From: Silurus meridionalis
Taxonomy: Eukaryota > Chordata > Actinopteri > Siluriformes > Siluridae
Assembly (NCBI RefSeq): GCF_014805685.1
Contig: NC_060898.1
Coordinates: forward strand, 8,219,001-8,283,000
DNA: 64,000 nucleotides
Direction of reading: 5' to 3'
The number at the start of each line of letters is the position of its first letter. Position 1 is the stretch's first letter. Both the position numbers and the translations under genes were made by a program. Shown piece by piece: positions 14,929 through 26,193 of the stretch. Below the pieces are notes generated by a model. It was not told where the DNA came from and searched no databases. It saw only the letters and a program-made list of their open reading frames with translations.

Positions 14929-17135
14929 TTGTAGAAAATGAATTGCACTTGTTCCTGATGGTTCGTTTGTTTCTTTATAAAGGCATCACTGCCTTGGTGG
15001 ATTTGCCCAAATGCTGTGTTGCTGCTGCCATTGACAAAGAGATTGGTAAGACGCATTACAATGAGTTTACTTTTTTTTTAATCTAGCATATACGAAAAGT
15101 GTTTCTTTTGACACTTAATTTGTGAAAGGAGCAGTGTGTAAGGTTTGAACACTCAATACCCCTCATGATGGTGCTGCACTCTAAATCTGCTTCAACAATT
15201 GCAGTGCCTGTCAAAAACTTTGGAAGCCAAAGTTTGTTGTATATAAACAAAAGGAACATGCATGTGTTTCTCAAAAACAATGAATGACTAGGTATGAATG
15301 ACATGCATATTCCTTTTGTTTATATGCAACAAACTTTGGTAATTTAATAATCTAAAGATTTACCAGACAAATTGATTAATGTACAGACTACATGTACAAT
15401 GTAAATATACAACTTTGTCAATGTAAAATCCTCCTTAGCATGAATAAGAGCTTTACACACTCCTGGCATCCAGATAAATGGTTTTTCCATTCAGCTGAAA
15501 TAATTTGTCGTGCCTCTTGTAAAACGTTCCAATAAAATTTTTCACTAGTTGGAAATTTCTTTCTGACCATGCGATTTAGTTAATCCCAGAGCAGTTCAAT
15601 AGGATTCAGGTCCACTGACTGGCAGCTCACTCAATCCTTGAGAGCAAACACTCCAGCTGAATGTTTGCTCTCTAAATAATGTTTAAAATGTTTGGACATA
15701 CGCTTCGGCACATCTTGTTGTATGATAAAATTGATTCAATTAGCTGCAGTCCAGACCTAATTGCATGCCATGGAAGTATGGTATGATATCCATGTTGGTT
15801 CAGTATTCCTGTCACCTGGAATTAGTCTCCAATTAGTTCTTCACTGCTCCAAAACAACCCCAAACCATTAAGCTTCCACCTTCATGTCTGATTGTGGGTG
15901 TGAGGCAGTCTGCTTACAATCTTCTCTCCTGTTCTCTATCTTACATAAGCTTTTCTATTAGAGCCAAACATTGGACTCATTTGTTCAAGACCAATCTGCG
16001 TCATTTACTGTACAAATCTTGTGGTTTTTGCCTTTTAACTAGTTTGTTGCATATAAACAAAAGGAACATATGTCTCAAAAACTATAAAAGACTAGATGTT
16101 TCTAAACTATTGACAGGCACTGAATGTGCAATAATTTATTTGTTGGAATTAATTTTTAATTTTAGTCAATTAGTCAATAAAAATGATTGATTAAATCTGA
16201 AGTTTATTCCGGAAGTAATAAAAAATTAATGATTTAAATAAGTTTGATGCTTTGAAATATTACTTTGTGCAATGTGAAATTAACAGGACTGGCTAAAGAA
16301 ATGAATATGTTTACTGTCAAAGCGCATAATAGTTTTTTCTATATATATGTTTGTGATTAATTACAAATCACTGTGTGCCTTCATGCAGACAACCACATTA
16401 ATAGTTTTCAAACACCAAATCAAATTGTGTTATACACTCATAAAGAAGTTTATTAGAAATATTATACTAAGAATGGGTAGGGCCTTCCGCTCTCAAAACA
16501 GCCTCAGTTCTTCATGGCATAGATTCAACAAGATGTTGGAAATACTCTACCTTGAGGTTTTGGTCCATATCAACATGATTGCCTCATGCAGGTGCTGCAG
16601 ATATTTCGGGTGCATTTTAGGATATACAGATATGCATTTTAAGCAGGTCTTATTGACATATAGCAGGTTGGGTCCATGGATTTAGTTTAGTTAAATAGAT
16701 TCTAGAGACTGACCCATTACCCAATAGCTGCTAGCCTGCATCTGCATTTTAAGCACTGTACTGCATGGAGAACTGCATCAATTAGTAGTTGTGTATTTGT
16801 TCCTTATCAAATACTCAATGTGTTTGATAACTGACAAAAAAACCGCTATGGTTTTATTAAATATTTATATAAATAATTTAGTGACTGTACATAACACTAA
16901 ATATATTTCTTCTCTGATAGAAATGTCTTGTCAAATGCATATTTGATCATAAAACCATAAAGTGTATTCATACATTCCTGACTGACATTGCTGTTCAGTT
17001 ATTAAAGACTCATTGTGTATTTTATGAGAAACAACTACTAAAATCTTAAAATGCAGATGCAGGCTAGCAGCTATTGGGTAATGACTGTTGTATGGTTATT
17101 GGTGTCAGAACACTAATGAACATTTTTTGTCTCTA

Positions 17136-17216
<81 letters not shown>

Positions 17217-20200
17217 TACATTACAAATATTGTTAATGTTTTTATAATGTTATAATGTTTTTTCTTTTGAATGCTTTTATTCTACTAGGTTGATCTGTTG
17301 ACCAATAATTTAATCTTTTATTTTAGTAATCTTTAAGCTAAATTTGTCTGAACCTGAAAAGTCGATTGTGGCCATTCAACATCTGACTGACCACCAAGAC
17401 ACGATCCGGACACTCATCAGAGTCAACGGTGAGCCAATAAACATGCATTCATGCCACTAGACACCACATTCATCTTTTATGAGACAGAGTAGTAAGCATG
17501 AAATTATATTTTGGTTTATGCGTATTAATACTTTGCTGTAAAATTACAAGCCATTAAACATCTATTTTCCGGATTCACTTTAAATATAAAATTTATAAAG
17601 GTTTGTGGACACCTGACCATAGGATCTGTGTATGTGGGTTTTTTTTTTTTTTTTTTTTCTTTTTTTTGTTAAAAACATCCCACTTTACATTTAGTCCCCA
17701 TTGGCTATTATAATAACATCCACTCTTCTGGGGAAATGTTTCACAAGGTTTTAGAGTGATCTTTTGGATCTTTTGGATACTTTGTGATCCCTGTGCACAG
17801 GGATCACAAAGGTGTCACAAAGTCAGGTACTGATGTAGGTTGAGGAGGTCTGGGGTGCAGTCAGCGTTCTGAATCATCCCAAAGTTGTTCATTATGGCTA
17901 GAGCTCTATAGCAGGCCATGCAAGATCTTCCATTCCAACCATTATGAACCATATCCTGCTTTGCACACAGGTTTTGGTTTTCTAGTTTAATTGAAGGGAA
18001 AATATAATGCTACTACATCCAAAGGCAACCTATCCTATACCAACGTTTGTGATAACAGTTTGAGAAATAACCTATGTGACTAAACCTAAATGACTGGAAA
18101 TGTCAGGTGTCTCAATACTTTAAAATTAGACAAATGATAACATGTGGTCTTCATAGAAATGAAAGCATCTATGAGATGGAAAGTTTATTGCATTCATTCA
18201 CCTAATTTGGAAACGTAAATATTTTATAGTTAAAGTTTTTGCTGTAACCGTTTCTTTTTTTCTGGGTTGCTAGATGACTTATTTGCTAGTGGCTCTCACA
18301 TCGGAGAGGTCATTCTCTGGGATACCCTAGACTGGACAATCCAGGCTTATGAGCGGATTTTGTGGGAGGAACCAGATCGAGAGAGCCAATCAGAGATTAG
18401 AATGGGTCAGCAGAAACAGAGTGAAGCATCCATCCAGCACCTGTACTCAGATGGAGAGGTGGGGCTTTATTCCACTGGTGACTGGATTATATTTGAGATT
18501 TTTAAAAACTGGTCAGCATATCTTTCTTACTGTCTCTTTTTCTTTTTCCTTCTTTTTCTCTCTCTCTCTCTCTCTTTCTCCCTCTCTGTCGCACATAGCG
18601 TGTAGTTGCAGCAGTGGGCAGTGGGTTGTTTGTGTATAACACAAGGATGAAAACAGTAGTGGCGTATAGGAAGTTTGCTCACGACTCTGATGTCCTATAC
18701 ACCACGCTGCTGCACAATGGGTACAAATTTATAATTGTTTTATTTTTTATTTTTCAAATGACCACTTAGTTAAAACTTTCACTAAGAAAACCCTTATAAA
18801 AAAAAAAACCTGAATTATGATTCTCTTTTCCACCGATTTATATTCCAAGTGAAATGGGAGAAAAAGGAAATATAAAAATTCCATTCTGAGAAACACCAGT
18901 TGTGAGCTTGTGTGTGTTCTCTTTTAGACAGGTGATGTCCTGTTCTGAGGATGGTAGTGTCAGGATCTGGGAGCTACAAGAGCTTCCACTACCTGCAGAG
19001 CCTGCCTCCTCAGGTGAGACTGACACATCTACATGATACAGTTTGTGAAGCTAAAACTATCTCATGCACATTACCCTGTGTATAGGGTTACTTTTGTGCA
19101 ATAAATGGCTAAACTCTATCTGATGACTCCAACTCCCTGACCAGAGTTCTGCAGCGGTGAATTACATGATCACTAGTTTCAGTAGGGCAATCACCAACAC
19201 TATGAAAGTTGCTCATTCCCGAATTAAAACCTGCAATCAAAATGAAAAGTTGTTAAAGCATTATTCACCTTTTTACTTCTCATGCTTCCCTCTCTCTCCA
19301 TCTCTCTCTCTCACTCACTCACTCACTCACTCACTCACTCACTCACTCACTCACTCACTCACTCACTCACTCTCTATCAGGGTTTTTCAGCTTGTTTGGC
19401 ACCATCGGGAGATCCAGTAAACAGGGTAGTGTTCCATCTAAGAAGCTTCTGGAAGTTTCTGGTCTGTGCTCGCTCGAGTTGGTTGGTGACCTGATTGGTC
19501 ACTCTGGAGCCGTACAGGTACACAATACACTCTCAATCCTGAAGAGCACAAGACTTAAAGGTCAAACAATTATCGACTGTCAATCTTTTAATCTTTAATA
19601 CACAGATTCATGACACATGCGTTTTATAAGATACTCGGACCAGCAAACATACTTCAATTTCAATTCAATTCAATTTATTTTTATTTGTATAGCGCTTTTA
19701 ACAATGAACATTGTCTCAAAGCAGCTTTACACAGATTATGTGGTGATTAAAAGTACATATGTTCTTTGTAAGTAAGTTTCTCCCTGATGAGCAACTGTGG
19801 CAAGGAAAAACCCCCCGAGATGGCATAAGGAAGAAACCTTGAGAGGAACCAGACTCAAAAGGGAACCCATCCTCATCTGGGTTGCACCGAATGTCCACTT
19901 GAAGCATACCACTGTCAAAGTCAGCCATAGCCTAAAATTTTGATTTTGAATAGCTTTCACCTAGATGCATGTAAAATGTCATGTTGCGATGATTGTGGTC
20001 AATATTGCGATATGACCATTCGATTGGTTATCAAGGTAATTGCACACAGATAATGCTGAAATGTATATCAGCCTGCCTAAATAATATCCCCCTAAATACA
20101 AAAGCTGTCCATGCTGATAGAATTAAATGTAGCATTTTACCCATACAATATTACTTGTGAAACAGGACGGTACTGTCCCGATTGGGGAGACTTCAGCCAG

Positions 20201-20500
20201 GGGGGTCGGAATTAGGCACAACACCCTCATGCAATTAATCGTGCAGCACTACCTATAAATAAAGAGTAATGGTTTACAGAGAAAGGAAAAAACACTATTT
20301 TTTGTTACTTTGCTTAAAATGGCTGACAAGACATTTGCTGCTGCATCTCTATATTACAGATGTTTCTGAGTTTTGGCAAGAAGGGAGTTGTCACTTGCTC
20401 AGCTGATCACCTGCTCATCGTGTGGAAAGACGGAGAAAGAGAATCCCATCTGCGCAGTCAGGCTCTGTTCCAGAAGCTGGAGGAGAAAGGAGGTCTCTGA
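11502..20500 (+). CDS. wdr41: WD repeat-containing protein 41, complete, 13 coding exons, 451 aa
   Basis: WDR41 is the WD40 subunit of the C9orf72-SMCR8-WDR41 complex, which acts at lysosomes in nutrient signalling and autophagy. Coding exons: 11502-11549, 12449-12567, 13381-13429, 13803-13931, 14488-14550, 14763-14874, 14983-15045, 17327-17428, 18274-18458, 18599-18720, 18928-19013, 19381-19517, 20360-20500 (TGA). All junctions are GT-AG and all phases agree; the total is 1356 nt. The start reads MLRWILGTRG, as in human MLRWLIGGGR. WD signatures include FASAGDDGMVLVWN (from residue 57), FLSGGNELCVWN, FASGSHIGEVILWD, SCSEDGSVRIWE and VTCSADHLLIVWK near the C-terminus. Human WDR41 is about 459 aa, so this is full length. 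The start exon lies just downstream of a TTTCAG, so an upstream untranslated exon is possible. Introns carry Tc1-like and hAT-like fossils, and several splice sites abut microsatellites. Confidence 0.95.
12650..13090 (+). mobile_element. Diverged Tc1-like fragment in wdr41 intron 2
   Basis: It contains GACACCTGAACATC, then AAGACAATGCCCC, and ends TGGAGGTTATTATAACAGCA with AATCCGGAATGGAATGTTCA. These are landmarks of an abundant fish Tc1-like family, also seen inverted at 17595-18130 and in direct orientation at 22785-23190. No open transposase remains. Confidence 0.65.
13983..14411. mobile_element. Non-autonomous DNA element with AGGGCTGTCAA ends, wdr41 intron 4
   Basis: The terminal repeats AGGGCTGTCAA and TTGACAGCCCT bound 429 bp of AT-rich sequence with several ATTAATC motifs. 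The right half matches about 750-955. I found no clear target duplication. Confidence 0.75.
14883..14924. repeat. AC microsatellite filling a 108-bp wdr41 intron
   Basis: About 21 AC units starting eight bases after the exon 6 donor GTATGTGCG. Intron 6 (14875-14982) is only 108 bp, so the repeat makes up much of it. Confidence 0.95.
15202..16122 (-). mobile_element. Tc1-like remnant in wdr41 intron 7
   Basis: The ends CAGTGCCTGTCAAAAACTTT and TTGACAGGCACTG form terminal inverted repeats. The minus strand gives decayed transposase text such as LNPIELLWD-like and ARQIISAEWKNHLSG. A perfect-looking hairpin (about 15230-15342, around TTTGTTTATATGCAACAAAC) sits at the left end. Confidence 0.7.
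16715..17083. repeat. 39-bp perfect inverted repeat pair flanking about 290 bp
   Basis: 16715-16753 begins CATTACCCAATAGCTGCTAG and is exactly inverted at 17045-17083 (ending TAGCAGCTATTGGGTAATG). The interior is AT-rich and shows a second weaker inverted pair around CTATGGTTTTAT. It is probably a MITE in wdr41 intron 7, but no target duplication is clear. Confidence 0.8.
17139..17214. repeat. TA microsatellite
   Basis: About 38 pure TA units, 113 bp before wdr41 exon 8. Confidence 0.97.
17595..18130 (-). mobile_element. Tc1-like fragment in wdr41 intron 8
   Basis: Starts near TTTGTGGACACCTGACC and, on the opposite strand, carries the block around CCAGACCTCCTCAACC. It is the inverted counterpart of 12650-13090, with a poly-T run at 17640-17667. 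No coding capacity remains. Confidence 0.65.
19309..19371. repeat. TCAC tetranucleotide array at the wdr41 intron 11 acceptor
   Basis: About 16 CTCA units ending 9 bases before exon 12 (TCTCTATCAG then exon). The array replaces an ordinary pyrimidine tract, and every unit contains CTCAC, which fits the loose branch-point consensus. Confidence 0.95.
19650..19935 (+). repeat. Dispersed short interspersed repeat, wdr41 intron 12
   Basis: Begins AATTCAATTCAATTTATTTT, then TTTGTATAGCGCTTTTAACA, AAGCAGCTTTACACAG and GAGGAACCAGACTCAAAAGG. Same family as 7350-7640, opposite orientation. Confidence 0.8.
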
Positions 20501-23500
20501 ATATTCTCATCCCTCAGTCTTGCTTTTAATGCATGCACATGGTATCAGTCGTGCGAGGTATGGAACTGGATGCCGGGCTTTTAGTATGCAACCTGCAAAG
20601 GAAACTGAAATCTGCTTTTATTTTTATTTTTATTTTCTTTTAAGAAAATACAAGTCATTCAGAGAAAGGGTGAGAGATAGAGAGTGATAAAACACTTGCT
20701 ATAAAAAAAGGTTAAGCATTAGTACAATTCAACTAAGCATTAATTCAACTCTACAATCATCATCTCTGAATTTCTCTACTGTTTATTGTTGTTGTTTTCA
20801 TCCTGCCTTTTATGTGAAAATAACTGTGACAAAGAGTAGGTATAGCTGTTACTCTTAGTGTGCATGCTTCAATTGTATTGAAAATTGTTTAAACAATAAG
20901 GCTGTTCTTAGCTGTTCTTAGGTTGTTCTTAGCATTTCTGACAAATCATGTTGTATGAATGTTTTTATTTGATAATTTATTCAATGCTTCGTAAATGAAT
21001 CATGTCATAGTGATCCTTTGTGGCGCTTTATATTTTATGATTTTTTTTTTTTTTTACTTTGGTTTACTTTTTTACTTTTCAAACAAGATGTTTAATCACA
21101 AGTTTTATTAAAGGACAATATAAATGGCAAGAAAAGGAAGCTTTGTTTTGAAAGAGTCATGGGGGAAAAAGTTTTTCTTTAAATGTAATGGTTTTTATAT
21201 TTCTAAATTATATATAAAAAATGTATCTCTGTGATGTGTTATAGCCAGCTACGTTTGAAAGAACATTTGGTGTCGTTATCTGGGCTCTTGAATGTTGCAT
21301 ACGTTAATCAGCAAAATTTTAAGTTTTCTCTGGGTTGTCTAATTTCCTCCCACATCAAACCAGTAGGTGGATTTGCTACACTAATTACATCATAGGTGTG
21401 AAGGGGTGTGTGAATAGTGTGTAAATAAGTGATTAATATTTATCCTGGGGTAGGCTCTGGATCCTCCACAATCCTGACCAGGATAGTCTCCCTAATCCCC
21501 TTGGTAATATGTAAGTTGTATTAGATAAAAAAAAAAAAAAAAAGATGGCCCACGTCACTTTTTGGTATAGTTCACTAAAAGACAAGGTGATGGAGGACAA
21601 CCCCATGCTTTTAACTTTCTGAGCACAGAAAATAGAGCGCAAGCTAGCTAAAAAAATATCTCTGGCTGTAAGGATTAGGGCTGGACCCTAGTGAAAGTTT
21701 ACTAGTTCTCTATTTAACTTTTGTTAGCTGTCTATAACACAAATTACAATTATGTGATTGCCAGTGTAATTCACAGCAAAGCTTTTTTAATTTCACAAAC
21801 TCTTTCAGTATTTGTTTTGATCTTTTTTTTGTTTTGATTGTTTTTTTTTTTGTTTGTTTGTTTTCATTTTTAAATTTTGCATTCTTTGGTGGAATTAAAT
21901 CCATTATTGCGGGAGTGACTTTTTCTTTGCAAACAATGAATGAAGAAAATGCAGTGAAATAAACCATTCATTATTCCTGACAGTGTATTTAGTATTTGTG
22001 TGTTTTATAACAAAACATCTAAGCTGCTTGGTGGAATGTCACAGTTTTTGCCTCCTAATATTATCAAGGCTGCTTTTTTATTACGATTAAAATAACAATG
22101 CCTTATGCACATTAATGCAGCTATGCATGCTGTCTGTTTCATGCTTTTGAAAACAAATATTCCATAGACAAAAGTAGTAGCATTTAAGTAGGAATGACAC
22201 AGTGGCCTTGTGTCCTCAATTGGAAAGCAAGTTCAGCCAATCATGAGTTATTTATTATGCCTGGAATCCAATCAGGATACAGAAAAAAAGTTGTGCAAGT
22301 GTAGGAGATTTTTTTTCTTTCAGGATTAAATAAATAAAAAAAGACCATGTTCAATACTTTTCCTTCATAATTGCCTTGGTCTGGACAGGTACATTGTGGT
22401 TTAAATTGGGCAACTAGTTTGTATATATTTTGGAAATAAAACCAAAAATATTTGCTTGCAAGTTTTGTGGGCAAGTACTAACAAACATAACACTAAACTA
22501 ATAGGTCAATTATGGATTTCATAGTAATGTAGGTGTTTTCTGCTGATTTTTTTTTGGGTGTAGGTTTATATTTAATTAAAATAAACTAAGAGAGGCTGTA
22601 GTATATTTTGTCAAACCATAACTTGTGCACAATGCTAAAAATGAAAATGTAAAGACTATGGTTGTTAATATAATAATTAAAAAAAAAATTCAGCCAAATA
22701 ATAATAAATAAAAAAATCTACTACTAACATTTATACTTACTGAACATTAGTTTGTATAAAATATATAGAGAAATATGTGGGGACATCTGATTTTCCAGCC
22801 TTGTGTTCTTTACCAAACTGTTACAATAACGTTAGAGGCACACAATTGTACAGAAAATCTTTTGATTCTGTAGCATAAAATTTCCCCTTCCCTTAAACTA
22901 GCAGACCCAAATCTGTTCCAGTATGATAATAGCTACATGCACAAAGCCAGCTGAACATATGGTTTACATGGGTTGGAGTGGAAGGTCTTGATTGGTCTGC
23001 TATAGACCTCTGACCGTAATCTTACAGAACACCTTTAGTATGAATGGGGGCACCCCAAGCCTTTTCACCCTACATCATTTCCTGACTTTACTAACACCCT
23101 TGTGACTAAATAAATTGGTCTGGGATGTTCAAAATATACATACAAATCTTATGGTCAGGTATTCAGAAACTTTTATGCATACAGTGTATGTGGCAGCCAT
23201 TAATGAGGCAATATTTGAAATTTGCATTTATCCCATTCGGCAGACACCCCTTATCCAGAGCGACTTAGAAAGTGTGTTGAAGTGTCTATCAATTAAAACA
23301 TTCTAATAGATAAAGTTGAAAGTACTTTGAGATGCATTTTACAAGTATTACAGAATTACATAAAATAATATTGCATAATAATATTATAAGCATACATTCA
23401 CACACATTTGGCATCTGTAGAAAATCCAGAGAAGAATGCAGCTTTGCACATTTATTAACAAAACTATACAAGCAGTAGATACAAACATTACAGAATATTT

Positions 23501-23633
23501 GTAATTTACAATTTATTCTGTAATTATTTCTTTCATATGATCTCATTTACTCAGTCCTTATAAGTTCACTTCTGGGACTGTGTCCTCAAAATGATTAATC
23601 ATAGTTTTAATTTATAAGACTGCAAAGAAAGGA
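20501..23633. other. wdr41 3' region and convergent intergenic space to aggf1
   Basis: The genes wdr41 and aggf1 converge here. It contains the wdr41 3' untranslated region, a SINE-like segment (about 21330-21490, with TTTCCTCCCACATCAAACC), a Tc1-like fragment (22785-23190), and the aggf1 3' end with a minus-strand AATAAA at 23451-23456. No extra gene seen. Confidence 0.6.
22785..23190 (+). mobile_element. Tc1-like fragment
   Basis: Contains CCAGTATGATAATAGCTACA, then TGGAGTGGAAGGTCTTGATT and GAACACCTTTAGTATGAATG, decayed text of the EWPAQSPDLNPTEHLWDE block of Tc1 transposases, ending near TGGTCAGGTATTCAGAAAC. Confidence 0.6.
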
Positions 23634-26119
23634 TTAAGGATCAGTTAGCGGTGTGTCTCCTGATTCAGGCTTGTCATGACTCGGGTCAGCATGTGCAAAG
23701 CGCTCCCTTGCATGCTCCCAGTTCTGCTGTCTTCTAGTCCGGCCAGCAGGGACCTGATCGACTGCAAAAATCGCTCCACAGCCCAGTCCGGACTGAGGCT
23801 CCCGAACCTGAACCTCAACCTAACAGAAAGTGAAAAAGCAATAAGTAATCAGAAGGTAATAAATAGCCTTTTTTAAATGCCGAACCGTTGAGGGTCAGTG
23901 GCGTTGTTTAGTTGAGGTTTTGTCGTCCATTTTATTGTATGTCCATTCATACAATATTTATACATATATATCTGTCCTATTCAGACATGCACATTGGGTA
24001 TTGCAGTGTTGTGTATTTGTGTGTACTTACAGGCTCAGTAATGCCTCCTCTATCTTTGCCTAGTCCTTCTCCACTCTTCCATCCCATTCGCTCCAACATC
24101 TGACGACCCTTGTTCTTGTCACTGATCTCTCTGCGCACACACACATGATAAAAGACATAAAGGAACCACAGTAATGACAAAAAACCTAGACAGACATTGA
24201 TACTGAAGTGGTCAATGTTGATTTTCGAAAACCCAAAAAAAAAAAAAAAAAAAAAGTTCATAGGAGAAGAAAGATATGCCTCCTACATTGTCACGCAACA
24301 GTTAAATTTACTCCATGTATTATTTTCTACACCCAGCCATCATTTTATCAGGCGCACCCATTACATGTGTATAATTTGAAAGTATGCAGTAACTGACTGT
24401 TCATCTTTGGTTATGTACAATTCTTCCAACCCCCCTTTAGACAGGATTCTAAAATCAACAATCCAACAATATCGTGATATTAAAACTTTTAGCCTTGAGC
24501 AGAGATTTACATCTACCATTATTGGTGTAATTAGAAACCATCACACTCATACCCACATTCATGATTCAAGTTTATGACACCTGAGAAGATGTTTCATGTC
24601 TTCATAATCGCTGCATGAAACTACAGTCTAGACTAGAAAGGAATCAGCCTCCGCGTAAATTCTTTATACCATCATTTTGCTGATATGACTAATGGTAGTG
24701 TTTACAGAAAAATCCCAAAATAAGACATTAATTATAAGCAAATCCTTATATGGACCTCTTTAGTACTGCCAGCTCATTTATATAAAACTACCCCTGACCT
24801 ATGGTGTTAAAGTGGTCCCTCTAATACAAAGGGGTCACACCATGGTCCACTACCATTCAAACGCAATGTGTGTGCCTAACACCAGTTTATGGAGGAATGG
24901 AAGTGACGTACACATGCACCGATGCAGGAGCATCTTCTCTGTAGAAGGTTCCCTCACTTCCCACTGTCTGCCTCCGATTCTCCGCTCGGTCCTTGTACCT
25001 ATTGCTCAATGCACCGCCACCTTCATATGCACTGTTCTAAAGACACATATACACATTTGTTACAAATAAAGAAAAACTTTTGCAAAAAAAAAATAAATAA
25101 ATTTTTTTCAGTTTTTAGTCATTGTAAATAGATCAAAGACTGAAATTCGAGTTGATTGACTGAAAAATGTACTATTAGAACACATGGTGAAAACACATTT
25201 AAAAAATCTGGGTATTCAACAACAATGACAAGTCGTTTGGTAAAAAATAATTTTTTTTTTTTTTTAGTAAAAAAATACTCCACACAAAAATGCAAACTTA
25301 CTTTAAGGCCATATTTAAGTTTGATCTGCTTGAGCTGTCTCAGTCTCTGTGCTTCTTTGTCCTCCTTACTCAACACAGTGCCTAAACATGTACACACCAT
25401 TTTTAAAACGTTACAATTATCAGTGTATATAGTGTGCTTAGTTGCAGTATCATGTGACTCCTTATAGTCTGTAACTTGTATACCCGTGTTTTCCTCTGGG
25501 CGGCGGAAGCTTATGTGAGCTCGAACTTGTCCAGGTTCGCAAGCGTCGCATGTGTCAGAACCCATGTGAATGTGAAAGGATAAAACTGTTTCACCCAGCT
25601 TCACTTCATCTCCGTGCGTTAAAGGACAAGGATCACAGCGCACTTTAGGCTGACAATGACAAACACACAGCAACGGAAAGTTAATTTTAATGATGCATTT
25701 CCTGCTTGATTTTATGAGTACCTTCTCAAACACTGCATGAATCTTCAGTCTGGGCTTAAGAGAAATCAGTCTTAGCATTAATTTTTCATTCTATGCTGTG
25801 TAGTTTTCTAATAATCATTGCTGGTGTAGCTGAACACGTTTACACAACAATCCAAAAGAATCCACCTTAAAACGTTTCTTAACAGCAAATATTCTAAAGT
25901 TTTTAACTTTAAAAGATAGGGGTTTAGACTGGCTAGCTCTTACATACCAAATAAATACAGTATATGAATAGAAAAGCACATAAATCGAGAAACAGGACTG
26001 ATGCGGTGCAATACCTGTAGAATTCTGTTGCCATTAAGCACTGTGCCGTTCTGACTGCCCCGGTCTACCAACATGTAACATTGCTGATCCTGATCGAAAT
26101 ACACCTCTGCATGGCACTT

Positions 26120-26193
<74 letters not shown>

